From positions 41,079 through 105,078 of the forward strand of contig DATHMK010000011.1 of the NCBI GenBank assembly GCA_035487155.1: 64,000 nucleotides of DNA, written 5' to 3'. The translations under genes were made by a program, and so were the position numbers. The notes below the pieces were generated by a model, which saw nothing but the letters and a program-made list of their open reading frames with translations, did not search any database and had not been told where the DNA came from. Shown here piece by piece: positions 49,900 to 58,702 of this stretch. The DNA is from DAIDKA01 sp035487155. GTDB lineage: Bacteria; Pseudomonadota; Gammaproteobacteria; Steroidobacterales; Steroidobacteraceae. The stretch's first letter is position 1, and each line of letters opens with the position of its first letter.

Positions 49900-51485
49900 C
49901 GGCAGCTGAAGCTGGCCGCGTCGTTGCTGTCGCCCTTGCCGTCGTAGACGGCCTTGTGCGGATAGGCACACAGCGGCCGGGTGCGATCGACCTTGCCGGC
50001 CGTCTTGTGACTGGCAACCATGCTCTCCGGCGCCACGCCCTTCTCCACCCAGGCATCCAGTGCCGCCACCGAATCAAAGGTGTCCGGCCCCGGACCACGG
50101 CCGCAGTGCATGACACCGGGCGCCAGGAACAGCCGCGCGAAGTCCGCGACCTGCGCCAAGGCGGCATCCTGGGCAATGCCCTTGGCGGGTGCGAAATGCG
50201 CGGCCAGTTTGTTGTAGTAGGCAATGGTGTGCAGCGGGCTGATGAGCGGGTCCGACCAGCCATGCCACAGGATCAACTTGCCGCCGGCGCGGCGGAAGGC
50301 AGCCAGATCGGTGCTGCCGTCATTCATGACCTCTCCGATTTTCTGGTCCGCCTTTTTGACATCCAGGTCGTAGTTGATGGTGTGGAAGTCCCACTGCGGG
50401 TCCTCGAACACCATGTCGCGGAAAGTGCTCGCACCCAGCGCCGCGACGCGATTGCTGCGCGCCTGAAGCAGCGCGAATTCCATCCCGCGCGGCCATCCCG
50501 GATATACGGCTTCGCCGTTGGAATAATGGGCACCGGCGTACAGCTGCTCGAGCGCCGTGACTTCGCTGGGCGTCAGGCAATGCTGCGGATCCTGAGCGCC
50601 TTTGCAGGCCAGCTCCCGGGGTTTGAAATCGCAGCCGAGTGGATCGGAAATGAGCCCGTCCTTGACCCCGTCCCTGGCGTCGCACTTGGCGATGACGGCT
50701 GCGGAAATCATCGGGATCTTCTCGACGGCAATCTGCTGAGCCGCCAGGTAACCCCATAACTGGCCGGCGTGCAGGTGCACGACCTCCGAAGCCGGCGCGC
50801 CGGCGATGATGCCGTCGTAGTCGTGCGGGTAGCGATGCGCTTCGGTCAGCGCCTCCCAGCCACCGGAAGAGCAGCCCACAAAGTAGGAACGGCTGGGCGG
50901 CTTGGCGTAGAAGGCCGCGACGATTGCTTTGGCCTTGACCGCGGTCTCGTGCTGCGCGCGGTAACCCTGGTCTTTGACCAGTTCCGGGTGATGCAGCGCC
51001 CAGCTGGCCGGATCAGGCGTCGTGGCCACGTGACCCATGTCGGTATTGGCGGTGGCGAAGTGCTTGAGCAACCCCGTCGCCAGCGCGGTATAGACGATGG
51101 CGCCGTTGTAGCCGCCGTTGCCCGTACCCTGGAACTTGCCATTCCAGTCCTGCATCGGCAGCCACACCTCGAAGCGCACCGCCGGCTTGATCACCCCGCT
51201 GACCCGGCAGAAGGCTGGCAACTTTCCCAGCAGCGCATCCTGGGCGGCTTTGGCGGCGGCCTGATCCTTGGCTTCCTGCGCATTCTCTGGGGCGGGCGGT
51301 GGCGTCGCCGGCGCCGGTGGCGTGAATCGGGGCCCTTCGACCACAACTGCCGTCAGGCCGCTGGTATCGGCCAGCTTGAGGCTGGCCAGGTGACTGCAAT
51401 CGTCCGCCGTCTGCGACCAGGCCCCCTGGGCCAGGGCGCAACACAGCACCGCCGCGGCCATCAATACCGATTTGTCCGCTCTCAT
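49896..51485 (-). CDS. Tannase/feruloyl esterase family protein
   Basis: 529 residues from the ATG at 51485, preceded by GGGGGGAATC. A signal peptide (SVLMAAAVLCCALAQGAWSQ) is followed by the alpha/beta-hydrolase domain. The Cys-Ser motif YFVGCSSGGWEA (Cys205, nucleophile Ser206), LWHGWSDPLIS with the catalytic Asp, and GVMHCGRGPG with His beside Cys form the CS-D-HC pattern of this family, in which the two Cys bridge next to the catalytic Ser and His. It hydrolyses esters of gallic or ferulic acid, or plastic monoesters such as MHET in some members. The exact ester is not determined. A disulfide-forming protein is translated directly after it. Confidence 0.94.
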   Translation of the reverse strand: MRADKSVLMAAAVLCCALAQGAWSQTADDCSHLASLKLADTSGLTAVVVEGPRFTPPAPATPPPAPENAQEAKDQAAAKAAQDALLGKLPAFCRVSGVIKPAVRFEVWLPMQDWNGKFQGTGNGGYNGAIVYTALATGLLKHFATANTDMGHVATTPDPASWALHHPELVKDQGYRAQHETAVKAKAIVAAFYAKPPSRSYFVGCSSGGWEALTEAHRYPHDYDGIIAGAPASEVVHLHAGQLWGYLAAQQIAVEKIPMISAAVIAKCDARDGVKDGLISDPLGCDFKPRELACKGAQDPQHCLTPSEVTALEQLYAGAHYSNGEAVYPGWPRGMEFALLQARSNRVAALGASTFRDMVFEDPQWDFHTINYDLDVKKADQKIGEVMNDGSTDLAAFRRAGGKLILWHGWSDPLISPLHTIAYYNKLAAHFAPAKGIAQDAALAQVADFARLFLAPGVMHCGRGPGPDTFDSVAALDAWVEKGVAPESMVASHKTAGKVDRTRPLCAYPHKAVYDGKGDSNDAASFSCR

Positions 51486-51629
51486 GATTCCCCCCCGAGC
51501 CGCAGCCACAAATGCGATCTGGGTCGGAATCTTACCCGCCCGGGGGCCATTGCACTGGGTTTAAGTGACTGGCACACAAAGAGATCCATCGTCTGATCCG
51601 CCCGGTCAAAGGACCTTGGCATACTATTG

Positions 51630-52091
51630 ATGCCCATGAACAGGTTCCTGCTCCTTCTGGCTGTAACCGCGGTGGCCACGATCGCCGTGGCCGCGCCGTG
51701 GCCCTACGATGAAAAAGCGGACGCAGCCGGGGATATCCAGCATGCGCTGGCGGCGGCCCGGCTCGCTCACAAGAATGTACTGCTGATCTTTGGCGCCAAC
51801 TGGTGTTCGGACTGCCGGGCGCTGGACCAGGCCATGCACGGCAGCAGCCAGCACCTCATCGACGGTAAATTCGCTGTGGTGAAAATCGACGTGGGCAACT
51901 TCGACAAGAACCTGTATCTCGCCAACCGCTACGGCAACCCGATCGCCAAGGGCATCCCGGCCCTGGTGGTGCTGGGGGCGGACAACCAGGTCCTGTACTC
52001 CACCAGCAATGGTGAACTGGCCAATGCCGGGCAGATGAGCGAACAGAGCATCTATGAATTTCTCAAGCACAAGCTCGCCACGAGGAGCTGA
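51630..52091 (+). CDS. Exported thioredoxin-family protein
   Basis: 153 residues from the ATG at 51630; the ATG at 51636 is an equally likely start. A signal peptide (FLLLLAVTAVATIAVAAP) leads to a thioredoxin fold with NVLLIFGANWCSDCRALDQA (CxxC motif WCSDC) and GNPIAKGIPALVVLGADNQV (cis-proline). This resembles the DUF953/thiol-disulfide type with CSDC. It is divergent from the tannase and leads an operon with the SnoaL-like and aldehyde dehydrogenase genes: the next start is 2 bp after its stop. It could hold a partner protein reduced in the periplasm. Confidence 0.9.
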   Translation: MPMNRFLLLLAVTAVATIAVAAPWPYDEKADAAGDIQHALAAARLAHKNVLLIFGANWCSDCRALDQAMHGSSQHLIDGKFAVVKIDVGNFDKNLYLANRYGNPIAKGIPALVVLGADNQVLYSTSNGELANAGQMSEQSIYEFLKHKLATRS

Positions 52092-52093
52092 AC

Positions 52094-52627
52094 ATGGCGC
52101 ATGCCAACCCGACCGCTGTATCCGCTGACGATCGCGCCGCGATCATCGAGACCTATGCGCGTTATGCCTGGGGCCTGGACCTGGCCGATGCCGACATGCT
52201 GCTCTCGGCCTTCGCCGAGGATGCCGAATTCGACCATCTGTGGCAGGGCAAGGTCAAAGGCCATGCGGCGATCCTGGCGAACATGCGTGAGCTGTGGAAT
52301 GACCGCCAGCACTGGTGGTTCGGCCGCCAGCATCTGTTCAATCACTACATCATGGAGCGGCAGGCCGACGAAGCCGTCAAAGTGCGCTGTTTCTTCCAGA
52401 TCATGCAGTTCAATGTCGACTACGCCACCAATTTCGTATTCGGCATCGGCACCCGCGAGGACCTGTGCGTACAGCGCGGCGGACGCTGGGTGTTCAAGAC
52501 CCTGTTCATCAATGCCTGGCGTGCGCAGGCGGACATTCCCTGGAAGGGAGAGGTTAAGCTGGTCGGTCGGCCCAGTGGGCCCGCGGCGGCGAAGCCGTCG
52601 CTGCCACCGAGCTTCAAGGCCGGTTGA
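52094..52627 (+). CDS. SnoaL/NTF2-like protein
   Basis: 177 residues with no signal peptide. The start ADDRAAIIETYARYAWGLDL and DADMLLSAFAEDAEFDHLWQ are the family opening. A Trp- and His-rich segment (DRQHWWFGRQHLFNHYIMER) follows, then DLCVQRGGRWVFKTLFINAWRA. It is shaped to bind a hydrophobic small molecule and may dehydrate, isomerise or hydrolyse it in steroid or aromatic metabolism. It is coupled by 2 bp to the thioredoxin gene, and the aldehyde dehydrogenase gene begins 17 bp after its stop, so the substrate is likely oxidised next. Confidence 0.87.
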   Translation: MAHANPTAVSADDRAAIIETYARYAWGLDLADADMLLSAFAEDAEFDHLWQGKVKGHAAILANMRELWNDRQHWWFGRQHLFNHYIMERQADEAVKVRCFFQIMQFNVDYATNFVFGIGTREDLCVQRGGRWVFKTLFINAWRAQADIPWKGEVKLVGRPSGPAAAKPSLPPSFKAG

Positions 52628-52644
52628 CCCATTTCGAGGAATGT

Positions 52645-54108
52645 ATGGCAGATACTGAAAGTCGGGCGATTCCGGTGCGCAATCCGCGCACCGGGAATAC
52701 TGAGTTTTCCTTTCCGGCGGCCACCGCCGAGGAGATCGCCCACAAGGCGGCACGGCTGCGACGCAACCAGAAAATTTGGGCTGCACGGCCCATCACCGAG
52801 CGCATCGCCGTCATGCGCCGCTGGATCGGCGAACTGCTGGCCCATGCCAAGGTCATCGGCGCGGCCGACGGCGCCGATACCGGCGGCTGCCATACCTCCC
52901 AGTTCACAGCCTTCATCGCCGTCGCCAACATCAGTGGCTGGTGCGAGGACGTCGAAGGCGTGCTGGCCCGGGCGCATGTCAGCGGTCAGTCCCTGACCAT
53001 GCCCACGGTGAATATCCGCTCGCAGCTGGTTCCCTATTCACTGGTCGGGGTGATCAGCCCCTGGAATGCGCCGATGATGCTGTCGCTGCTGGATGCGGTG
53101 CCGGCGCTGTTCGCAGGCTCGGCGGTGCTGCTCAAGCCCAGCGAGGTGACGCCGCGTTTCGTGGAGCCGCTCATGCATACCGTGAGGCGCGTGCCCGAAC
53201 TGGCGGAAGTCTTTGATGTGGTGCTGGGTGATGGCCGCACCGGCGCGGATGTGGTGGCGAACGTGGACCTGGTGTGCTTCACCGGCAGCGTTCCCAACGG
53301 CCGCAAGGTCGCACTGTCCTGCGCCCAGCGCCTGATCCCCTGCTTCCTGGAACTTGGCGGCAAGGATCCCGCCATCGTCACCGCGGACGCCGACATCGAC
53401 CGCGCCACCACCGCGGTGCTGCGCGGGGGTGTCTATGCCACGGGCCAGGTGTGCTACTCGGTGGAGCGCGTGTACGTGCATCACTCCATTCATGACCGCT
53501 TCGTCGAGGCCTTGGTAGCCAAGGCGAAACAGGTGACGCTGAATGACCGCAATCCGCTGGAGGGTCATATCGGTCCGTTCATCTTCGTGCGTCAGCCGGA
53601 GATCGTCGAGGCGCATCTGGCCGATGCCGTGGCCCGGGGAGCGAGGATCCTCACCGGTGGCGTGACCGAGTCCCTGGGGGGCGGCCTGTACATGCGTCCC
53701 ACCGTCGTGACCGAGGTGGATCACGGCATGCGCCTGATGCGCGAGGAAACCTTCGGGCCCATCCTGCCGGTGATGCGCTTCAACACGGTGGAAGAGGCCA
53801 TAGCGCTGGCCAACGACACCGAGTTCGGGCTCACAGCCTCGGTGATCACGGGAACCGAAGCGGAAGGTCAGCGGATCGCCGAGCAGGTCAATGCCGGAAG
53901 CGTGTTCGTACAGGACACCTTCCTGACCTTTGCCAAGCTGCGCAAGATCGGCACCCACAGCTTCGGTGTCTCGGGATTGGGTGGCTCACGCACCGGGCCG
54001 GATTCCGTCATGCGCTTCCTGCGTCGCAAGGCCATCCTGAGCAATCAGGGCGCACCCGCCAGCATTTTCGACGACCAGCCGGGTGATGTGGCAGGGCCGC
54101 GGCGTTGA
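52645..54108 (+). CDS. NAD(P)-dependent aldehyde dehydrogenase family protein
   Basis: 487 residues from the ATG at 52645 with GAGGA five bases upstream. Catalytic residues: Asn141 (ISPWNAPM), Glu236 (LELGGKDPAIV) and Cys270 (ATGQVCYSVERVYV). Thus, unlike mmsA, this is an ordinary, non-acylating aldehyde dehydrogenase. HIGPFIFVRQPE and EETFGPILPVMRFNTVEEAI are the usual C-terminal regions. It oxidises an aldehyde to a carboxylate. Located after a SnoaL-like gene and close to a tannase-like esterase, it may act on aromatic or terpenoid aldehydes such as vanillin-type compounds; that is inference. The last gene of its operon. Confidence 0.94.
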   Translation: MADTESRAIPVRNPRTGNTEFSFPAATAEEIAHKAARLRRNQKIWAARPITERIAVMRRWIGELLAHAKVIGAADGADTGGCHTSQFTAFIAVANISGWCEDVEGVLARAHVSGQSLTMPTVNIRSQLVPYSLVGVISPWNAPMMLSLLDAVPALFAGSAVLLKPSEVTPRFVEPLMHTVRRVPELAEVFDVVLGDGRTGADVVANVDLVCFTGSVPNGRKVALSCAQRLIPCFLELGGKDPAIVTADADIDRATTAVLRGGVYATGQVCYSVERVYVHHSIHDRFVEALVAKAKQVTLNDRNPLEGHIGPFIFVRQPEIVEAHLADAVARGARILTGGVTESLGGGLYMRPTVVTEVDHGMRLMREETFGPILPVMRFNTVEEAIALANDTEFGLTASVITGTEAEGQRIAEQVNAGSVFVQDTFLTFAKLRKIGTHSFGVSGLGGSRTGPDSVMRFLRRKAILSNQGAPASIFDDQPGDVAGPRR

Positions 54109-54118
54109 GGCGCAGCCC

Positions 54119-55309
54119 TCAGACCAGCTTGAGGTCCTGGGCACTGCTGCCGGGAAAGATGACATCCAGCTGCTGCGGGCTCAGAGCCCACATGCCGCTG
54201 AAGAGTCCCGCCAGCACCGCGCGGTAGTCATTGAGCACCGGGTAGTCCCGGTTCTGAAACAGCGTGTCGCGCGCCACCCGCACCTGCTCTCCGGCAATGC
54301 GGCCGCCGTTGATGCGGCCGCCGAGCACCCAGTAAACACTGCCATGACCATGGTCGGTGCCGCCATTGCCGTTTTCGCGAAAAGTCCGGCCGAACTCGGA
54401 CAGGACGAAGACGACGGTGTTGTTCCACTCCTCCCCCAGGGACTGTGCGAAGGTGCCAAGCCCCACTGCGAGGCTCGTCAGATTGCTCGCCAGCGCGCCG
54501 CGCGCCCCGCCCTCGTTCACATGGGTATCCCAGCCGCCCACATCCACGAATCCCAGCCGATATTGGCTGCGCATCAGGCGCGCCATGCGCTCGGCGGTGA
54601 GCTCGAAACCCTTCGTGGTGATGGCACCACGGCTGGCCGCCTGCATTTCATCCTGCATCGCCTGGGCCATCTGCTGTTGCAGTTCCAGGCCCTCCGTCAC
54701 CGCAGCCTCCAGATGACTGCCCGCATACATGCCGCGCAACGTCGCGCTCTGGATGTCATCGAACGGGGATTTGCCCACGCGCTGCATGGACATGCTCGCA
54801 ATCCCGGCATCGCCCCTGAACGCCAGCGGCAAGGTGTCCGTGAACGCGATGGGTGCCGAGCCGCTCAACGTGCCTGCAAGCCGCGCCAGGAAACCGGAGT
54901 TGAAGTTGCGCGCTCCCTGCACCGGCTGCCCCAGCTCGATGCTGTCCTGGGTCTCGAAGTGGCTGCGTGACAGATCGTCGGTGCCGGCGAAGGGCACGAA
55001 CAGCACCTGGCGCTGCTGGTACAGGGGCCCCAGGGAATCGCGCACTGACGGGGCCAGCGCCCAGTCCGCATCCAGCGCCAGCGCACCGTCCAGAATCGCC
55101 GGGTCCGGCTTCGCGATGCCAAGCTTCGGCCGGCTTTCGTAATAGAAGCTGCTGGACCAGGGAATGAGGAAGTTCGCGCAATCGTAGCCGCCGCGCAGGA
55201 ACACACACAAAAAGCGCGGGCCGCCGGCAGGTGCCGCAAACAGCCTTCCGGCCAGCGTGAGCGCGGGTGCCGCGGCAAGCCCGGTGCGCAGGAAATGTCG
55301 GCGGTCCAT
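54119..55309 (-). CDS. DUF1501 family Tat-exported protein
   Basis: 396 residues from the ATG at 55309, with GGAG nine bases upstream; ATGs at 55315 and 55330 are also possible. The twin-arginine signal is MDRRHFLRTGLAAAPALTL. The mature part has FLCVFLRGGYDCANFLIPWS, ALAPSVRDSLGPLY, SRSHFETQDSIELG, GWDTHVNEGGARGAL and VFVLSEFGRTFRENGNGGTDHGHGS. These are the hallmarks of DUF1501, a sulfatase-like family with metal-binding His and Asp residues. It forms the usual pair with a DUF1800 gene just upstream. Function unknown. Confidence 0.93.
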   Translation of the reverse strand: MDRRHFLRTGLAAAPALTLAGRLFAAPAGGPRFLCVFLRGGYDCANFLIPWSSSFYYESRPKLGIAKPDPAILDGALALDADWALAPSVRDSLGPLYQQRQVLFVPFAGTDDLSRSHFETQDSIELGQPVQGARNFNSGFLARLAGTLSGSAPIAFTDTLPLAFRGDAGIASMSMQRVGKSPFDDIQSATLRGMYAGSHLEAAVTEGLELQQQMAQAMQDEMQAASRGAITTKGFELTAERMARLMRSQYRLGFVDVGGWDTHVNEGGARGALASNLTSLAVGLGTFAQSLGEEWNNTVVFVLSEFGRTFRENGNGGTDHGHGSVYWVLGGRINGGRIAGEQVRVARDTLFQNRDYPVLNDYRAVLAGLFSGMWALSPQQLDVIFPGSSAQDLKLV

Positions 55310-55332
55310 GGGCATTGGCTCCAGGTTCATTC

Positions 55333-56865
55333 TCAGCGGTAATTGAAATCGGGGGAAGCCAGCAGGTACAGGTTCCACTCCTGTTGTGACCGCGCCGTCT
55401 CCAAGGCGTTCCGGGTCGGCGCGGACAGCAACGGCGCCACCACGCTGTAGTACACCGGCGTGGTGAGCAGCGGAAACCCACCCAGGGTCCTGGTGCCGGC
55501 GTCCTCCGGATCGAACAGCCCGGCGCTGCCGGAGCCTATGGCGCGGGCGATCTCGAAGCGCCGGCTCATCTGGCCGGAACTTGACCAGGCGGTGTCCTGC
55601 AATGAGTAGCCATCGGGTGTCTGATGACCGAATTCCGCTTCGCCCAGTGCGCCGAGCCAGCCGGTCACCGGGTGCATGTTTTCAATCGGCCGGGTGTCGT
55701 AGGCCATGCGCAGCGCCGACACCACATACTGCATGGGATCCTTGAACTTGCGGCCCGCCTGTTCGGCCAGTTCGCGGGACGTAAAGAGCGTGCGCAGCAC
55801 CGCCGCGATATCGCCATCGGTTTGCTGGAAGGTCTGCGCCATCCTGTCCACCAGCGCCCGGGGCGGATCATCGCTGACGAAGTAGATGGCAAGTTTGCGG
55901 GAAATGAAGCGCGCACAGGCGCTCTGTCGCACCAGCAGGTCCACCGCCTCGGAGATCTCGGCGAAGCCGTGGCGGCTCAGCGCATGACCGAGCAGTGTCT
56001 TGCTGCCGAAGTCGTGGCGCGCCGGGTTGAATTCGAAGGCGCCCTCGCGCACATACAGGCCGCGCAGCTCGGGCCGCAGGTGCGGCGGCTCAGGTCCCGC
56101 CACGCCCACTCCTGTGAGCACCCGCGCCAGCTCCTGGACATCATTCTGGGTGTAACCGGCGTCGACCCCCAGAGTGTGCAGTTCCATGAGCTCGCGGGCA
56201 TAGTTCTCGTTGATGTGGCCGACTGCATTCTGGGCATTGTCCAGGTACTGCAGCATCGCCGGGTGTTCGAGCGTCGCCATGACCAGGTCGCGGAACTTGC
56301 CCAGCGCATGCGGCCTAATCGCCCGCTCGCTGTAGTCGGCGATCATCCAGCGCACATTGGCCTTCTGCTCGAAGACACTGAAATGGTTGAGCCAGAACCA
56401 CACCATCTGCTCTTTGAGCTGCGCCGGGGAATAGATGGCGCGCAACAGCTCGCGACGGCGCGCCTCGTAGGCGGCCTGGTTGCCCTGTTCATTGAGCTTC
56501 TGGCGCGCGGCCTGCTTGTCGGGTCCATCCGCCAGGGCGTTGATACGCTTCTGCTCGATGGCGATGCCAACGAACAGCCGTCCGGCATCGACCTGGCCGA
56601 TCGACAGCTGGGCGATCTGATGGGCCACGGCATCGGGCAGGTGCTCGTCGGCTGCGCGCAGCTGCTCCTCCAGGTAGCCGTCCCGCCCGAGCTTCTGGTA
56701 TTGGGCCAGCGCCCCTGAATTGACCCCGAAGGTCATGCGCTGCAGCCACGCCATGTCAGGGGAGCCGGTCGCATGGGCCGCGCCCGGCGGCGCCGAGGCG
56801 CAGCCGGCGACAAGCAGCGCGGCCGCGGCCGCCATCAACAATCCCTTGAGTGCGTGCTGGTGCAT
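55333..56865 (-). CDS. DUF1800 family lipoprotein
   Basis: 510 residues. A lipoprotein signal ends at VAGC (Cys near 22). DUF1800 is a mostly helical family: LQRMTFGVNSGALAQYQKLG, QMVWFWLNHFSVFEQKANVR, YARELMELHTLGVDAGYTQN, DVQELARVLTGVG and PVTGWLGALGEAEFGHQTPDGY all fit. It is found with DUF1501 in many bacteria as an exported pair with no known function. The DUF1501 gene begins 3-24 bp after its stop, depending on the start chosen. Confidence 0.93.
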   Translation of the reverse strand: MHQHALKGLLMAAAAALLVAGCASAPPGAAHATGSPDMAWLQRMTFGVNSGALAQYQKLGRDGYLEEQLRAADEHLPDAVAHQIAQLSIGQVDAGRLFVGIAIEQKRINALADGPDKQAARQKLNEQGNQAAYEARRRELLRAIYSPAQLKEQMVWFWLNHFSVFEQKANVRWMIADYSERAIRPHALGKFRDLVMATLEHPAMLQYLDNAQNAVGHINENYARELMELHTLGVDAGYTQNDVQELARVLTGVGVAGPEPPHLRPELRGLYVREGAFEFNPARHDFGSKTLLGHALSRHGFAEISEAVDLLVRQSACARFISRKLAIYFVSDDPPRALVDRMAQTFQQTDGDIAAVLRTLFTSRELAEQAGRKFKDPMQYVVSALRMAYDTRPIENMHPVTGWLGALGEAEFGHQTPDGYSLQDTAWSSSGQMSRRFEIARAIGSGSAGLFDPEDAGTRTLGGFPLLTTPVYYSVVAPLLSAPTRNALETARSQQEWNLYLLASPDFNYR

Positions 56866-56930
56866 CGGGCGGACCGGTTACCTCATCTGAAGGAACGTCC
56901 CGGAGGCTGCCGGGATGACAGCCGTGCGCT

Positions 56931-57605
56931 TCAACCCAGGTGCTTCTGGGCTTCCCGCAGGCTCAGGCCGCTCAAGCGCTCACGGTTGCGCCGTACGTAC
57001 CGTTTGACTTCGGCCGGGTCGGTCCGGGCGTACTGCCGCAGCGCCCAACCGATCGCCTTGCGCAGGAAGAATTCCCGCGAATCAAGCGATGGCTCGATGC
57101 AGGCATACAGCAACTCCAGGTCCGTGTCCTGCTTGAACCCCAGCTGGCAGATGATCGAGGTGCGGCGCTTCCACAGGTTATCCGAGCGGCTCCAGGCCAG
57201 CATCCTGCGCCGCAGCGGCGCGGGGTAGTCGCGCAATATCGGCCCGACACGGTGCGCGGCGATGTCATCCACATAGTCCCACCAGGCCCCGGTCACGATC
57301 AGCTCCTCGTACAGCTTCATTGCCGCCGGAGTCTGAAACGGCAGGGCCCGCGCATCGCCGGCCACAAACATCGCCGCGTAGCGCTCCTCGCGATACTTTG
57401 CCCGGCGCCACAGATCCAGCACCAGATCCTGCCACTGCGCGGCGGATGTGAACTGCAACGGGGCAAAGGTGCTACGGCACAGCTGGCGCAGCAGCGGCGT
57501 CGGTACGCCGTGATAGGGCATGTCCGATTTCATATACGCCTGCATGGCCGGTGCCTTGCGCGGATCGGCCGCAGCGCGCAGCGCCTTGCGCAATCTGGGC
57601 AACAT
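56931..57605 (-). CDS. AlkD-like DNA alkylation repair protein
   Basis: 224 residues from the ATG at 57605. The protein is a HEAT-like helical array: KSDMPYHGVPTPLLRQLCRS, ALPFQTPAAMKLYEELIVTG, then AWWDYVDDIAAHRVGPILRD, ARSDNLWKRRTSIICQLGF-like (here WSRSDNLWKRRTSIICQLGF), and FFLRKAIGWALRQYARTDP, which is characteristic of AlkD and YhaZ-type glycosylases. It probably removes bulky or positively charged alkylated bases from DNA. The Trp-Asp-Tyr-Val-Asp stretch contains the family's catalytic Asp. It is divergent from the catalase-like gene (32 bp between starts). Confidence 0.93.
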   Translation of the reverse strand: MLPRLRKALRAAADPRKAPAMQAYMKSDMPYHGVPTPLLRQLCRSTFAPLQFTSAAQWQDLVLDLWRRAKYREERYAAMFVAGDARALPFQTPAAMKLYEELIVTGAWWDYVDDIAAHRVGPILRDYPAPLRRRMLAWSRSDNLWKRRTSIICQLGFKQDTDLELLYACIEPSLDSREFFLRKAIGWALRQYARTDPAEVKRYVRRNRERLSGLSLREAQKHLG

Positions 57606-57637
57606 CCGGGTGATTATAGGTTCTAGAATCCCGGCGG

Positions 57638-58702
57638 ATGTCGAAACGCTCAGCATTTGTCCTCATCGGTGCGCTGCTGGCGGCCGTGGCGCTCGCCTTT
57701 GCGTATGTCGGCGGCTGGCTCACGCCACAGCGCCTGGGTCCGGCGCGCATGATCAGGGCCTTCGAGGCCGACAACGGCCAGCACCCGGGATTCCGGCGCA
57801 ATCACGCCAAGGGTTTGTGCGTCACCGGCTTCTTCGACAGCAACGGCGCCGGAACTCAATATTCAAAGGCGGTGGTGTTCGCCACGGGGCGGGTACCGGT
57901 CGTGGGTCGCTTGGCGCTGGCGGGCGGACAACCCTTCCAGGCCGACACCTCCCGGGCAGTGCGCAGTCTCGCGCTGCGCTTCAGCCTGCCCGACGGGGAG
58001 GAATGGCGCACCGGCATGAACGCCATACCGGTTTTCCCGGTCAACACGCCGCAGGCTTTCTACGAGCAGCTGCTGGCGACGCGCCCGGATCCTGCGACCG
58101 GCCGCCCGGACCCGGCGCGCATGGCACAGTTCCTGGCCGCCCATCCGGAATCGGCGCGCGCCCTGGAGGTCATCGGCAGCCAGGTCAGCTCCAGCGGCTT
58201 TGCCAATTCCCGATTCAACAGCCTCGATGCGTTCCGGCTGGTAGCGGCGGGCGGCTCGGTGAGCGCCGTGCGCTGGGCCATGGTGCCGGATGAGCCGTTC
58301 GCGGCCGATGATGCCGCCGACACCGGGGCACGCTCCCCGAACTACCTGTTTGATGCCGTGATGGCCGAACTGCAGCACCGGCCACTGCAATGGCATCTCA
58401 TGATCACCCTCGCGCAACCGGGCGATCCCACCAATGACGCAACCGTTGCCTGGCCGGTGGAGCGGCCCCAGGTCGATGTCGGCACGCTCACGCTCGAACA
58501 CGCCCAGGGCGAGGACACGGGCGCCTGCCGGAATATCAACTTCGATCCACTGGTACTGCCCGCGGGCATCGAGCCCTCCGACGATCCGCTGCTCAGCGCG
58601 CGTTCGGCGACCTACGCGCGCTCCTTTACCCTGCGGTCGCGGGAGAGCAAGCCCCCGAGCGCGGTGCAGACGCCGTCCGTACTGAACGGAGTCCCGCCAT
58701 GA
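57638..58702 (+). CDS. Exported SrpA-type catalase-related heme protein
   Basis: 354 residues. One N-terminal membrane segment or uncleaved signal (FVLIGALLAAVALAFAYVGG) anchors or exports it. The catalase core is short: distal His56 in GFRRNHAKGLCVTG and proximal-side RSATYARSF, the Arg-x-x-x-Tyr heme ligand of catalases. QPFQADTSRAVRSLALRFSLP and NAIPVFPVNTPQAFYEQLLA are typical of the SrpA family. Such proteins are peroxidases rather than full catalases. The stop overlaps the start of a cytochrome b561 gene, a common partnership in which the cytochrome feeds electrons to the peroxidase. Confidence 0.91.
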   Translation: MSKRSAFVLIGALLAAVALAFAYVGGWLTPQRLGPARMIRAFEADNGQHPGFRRNHAKGLCVTGFFDSNGAGTQYSKAVVFATGRVPVVGRLALAGGQPFQADTSRAVRSLALRFSLPDGEEWRTGMNAIPVFPVNTPQAFYEQLLATRPDPATGRPDPARMAQFLAAHPESARALEVIGSQVSSSGFANSRFNSLDAFRLVAAGGSVSAVRWAMVPDEPFAADDAADTGARSPNYLFDAVMAELQHRPLQWHLMITLAQPGDPTNDATVAWPVERPQVDVGTLTLEHAQGEDTGACRNINFDPLVLPAGIEPSDDPLLSARSATYARSFTLRSRESKPPSAVQTPSVLNGVPP

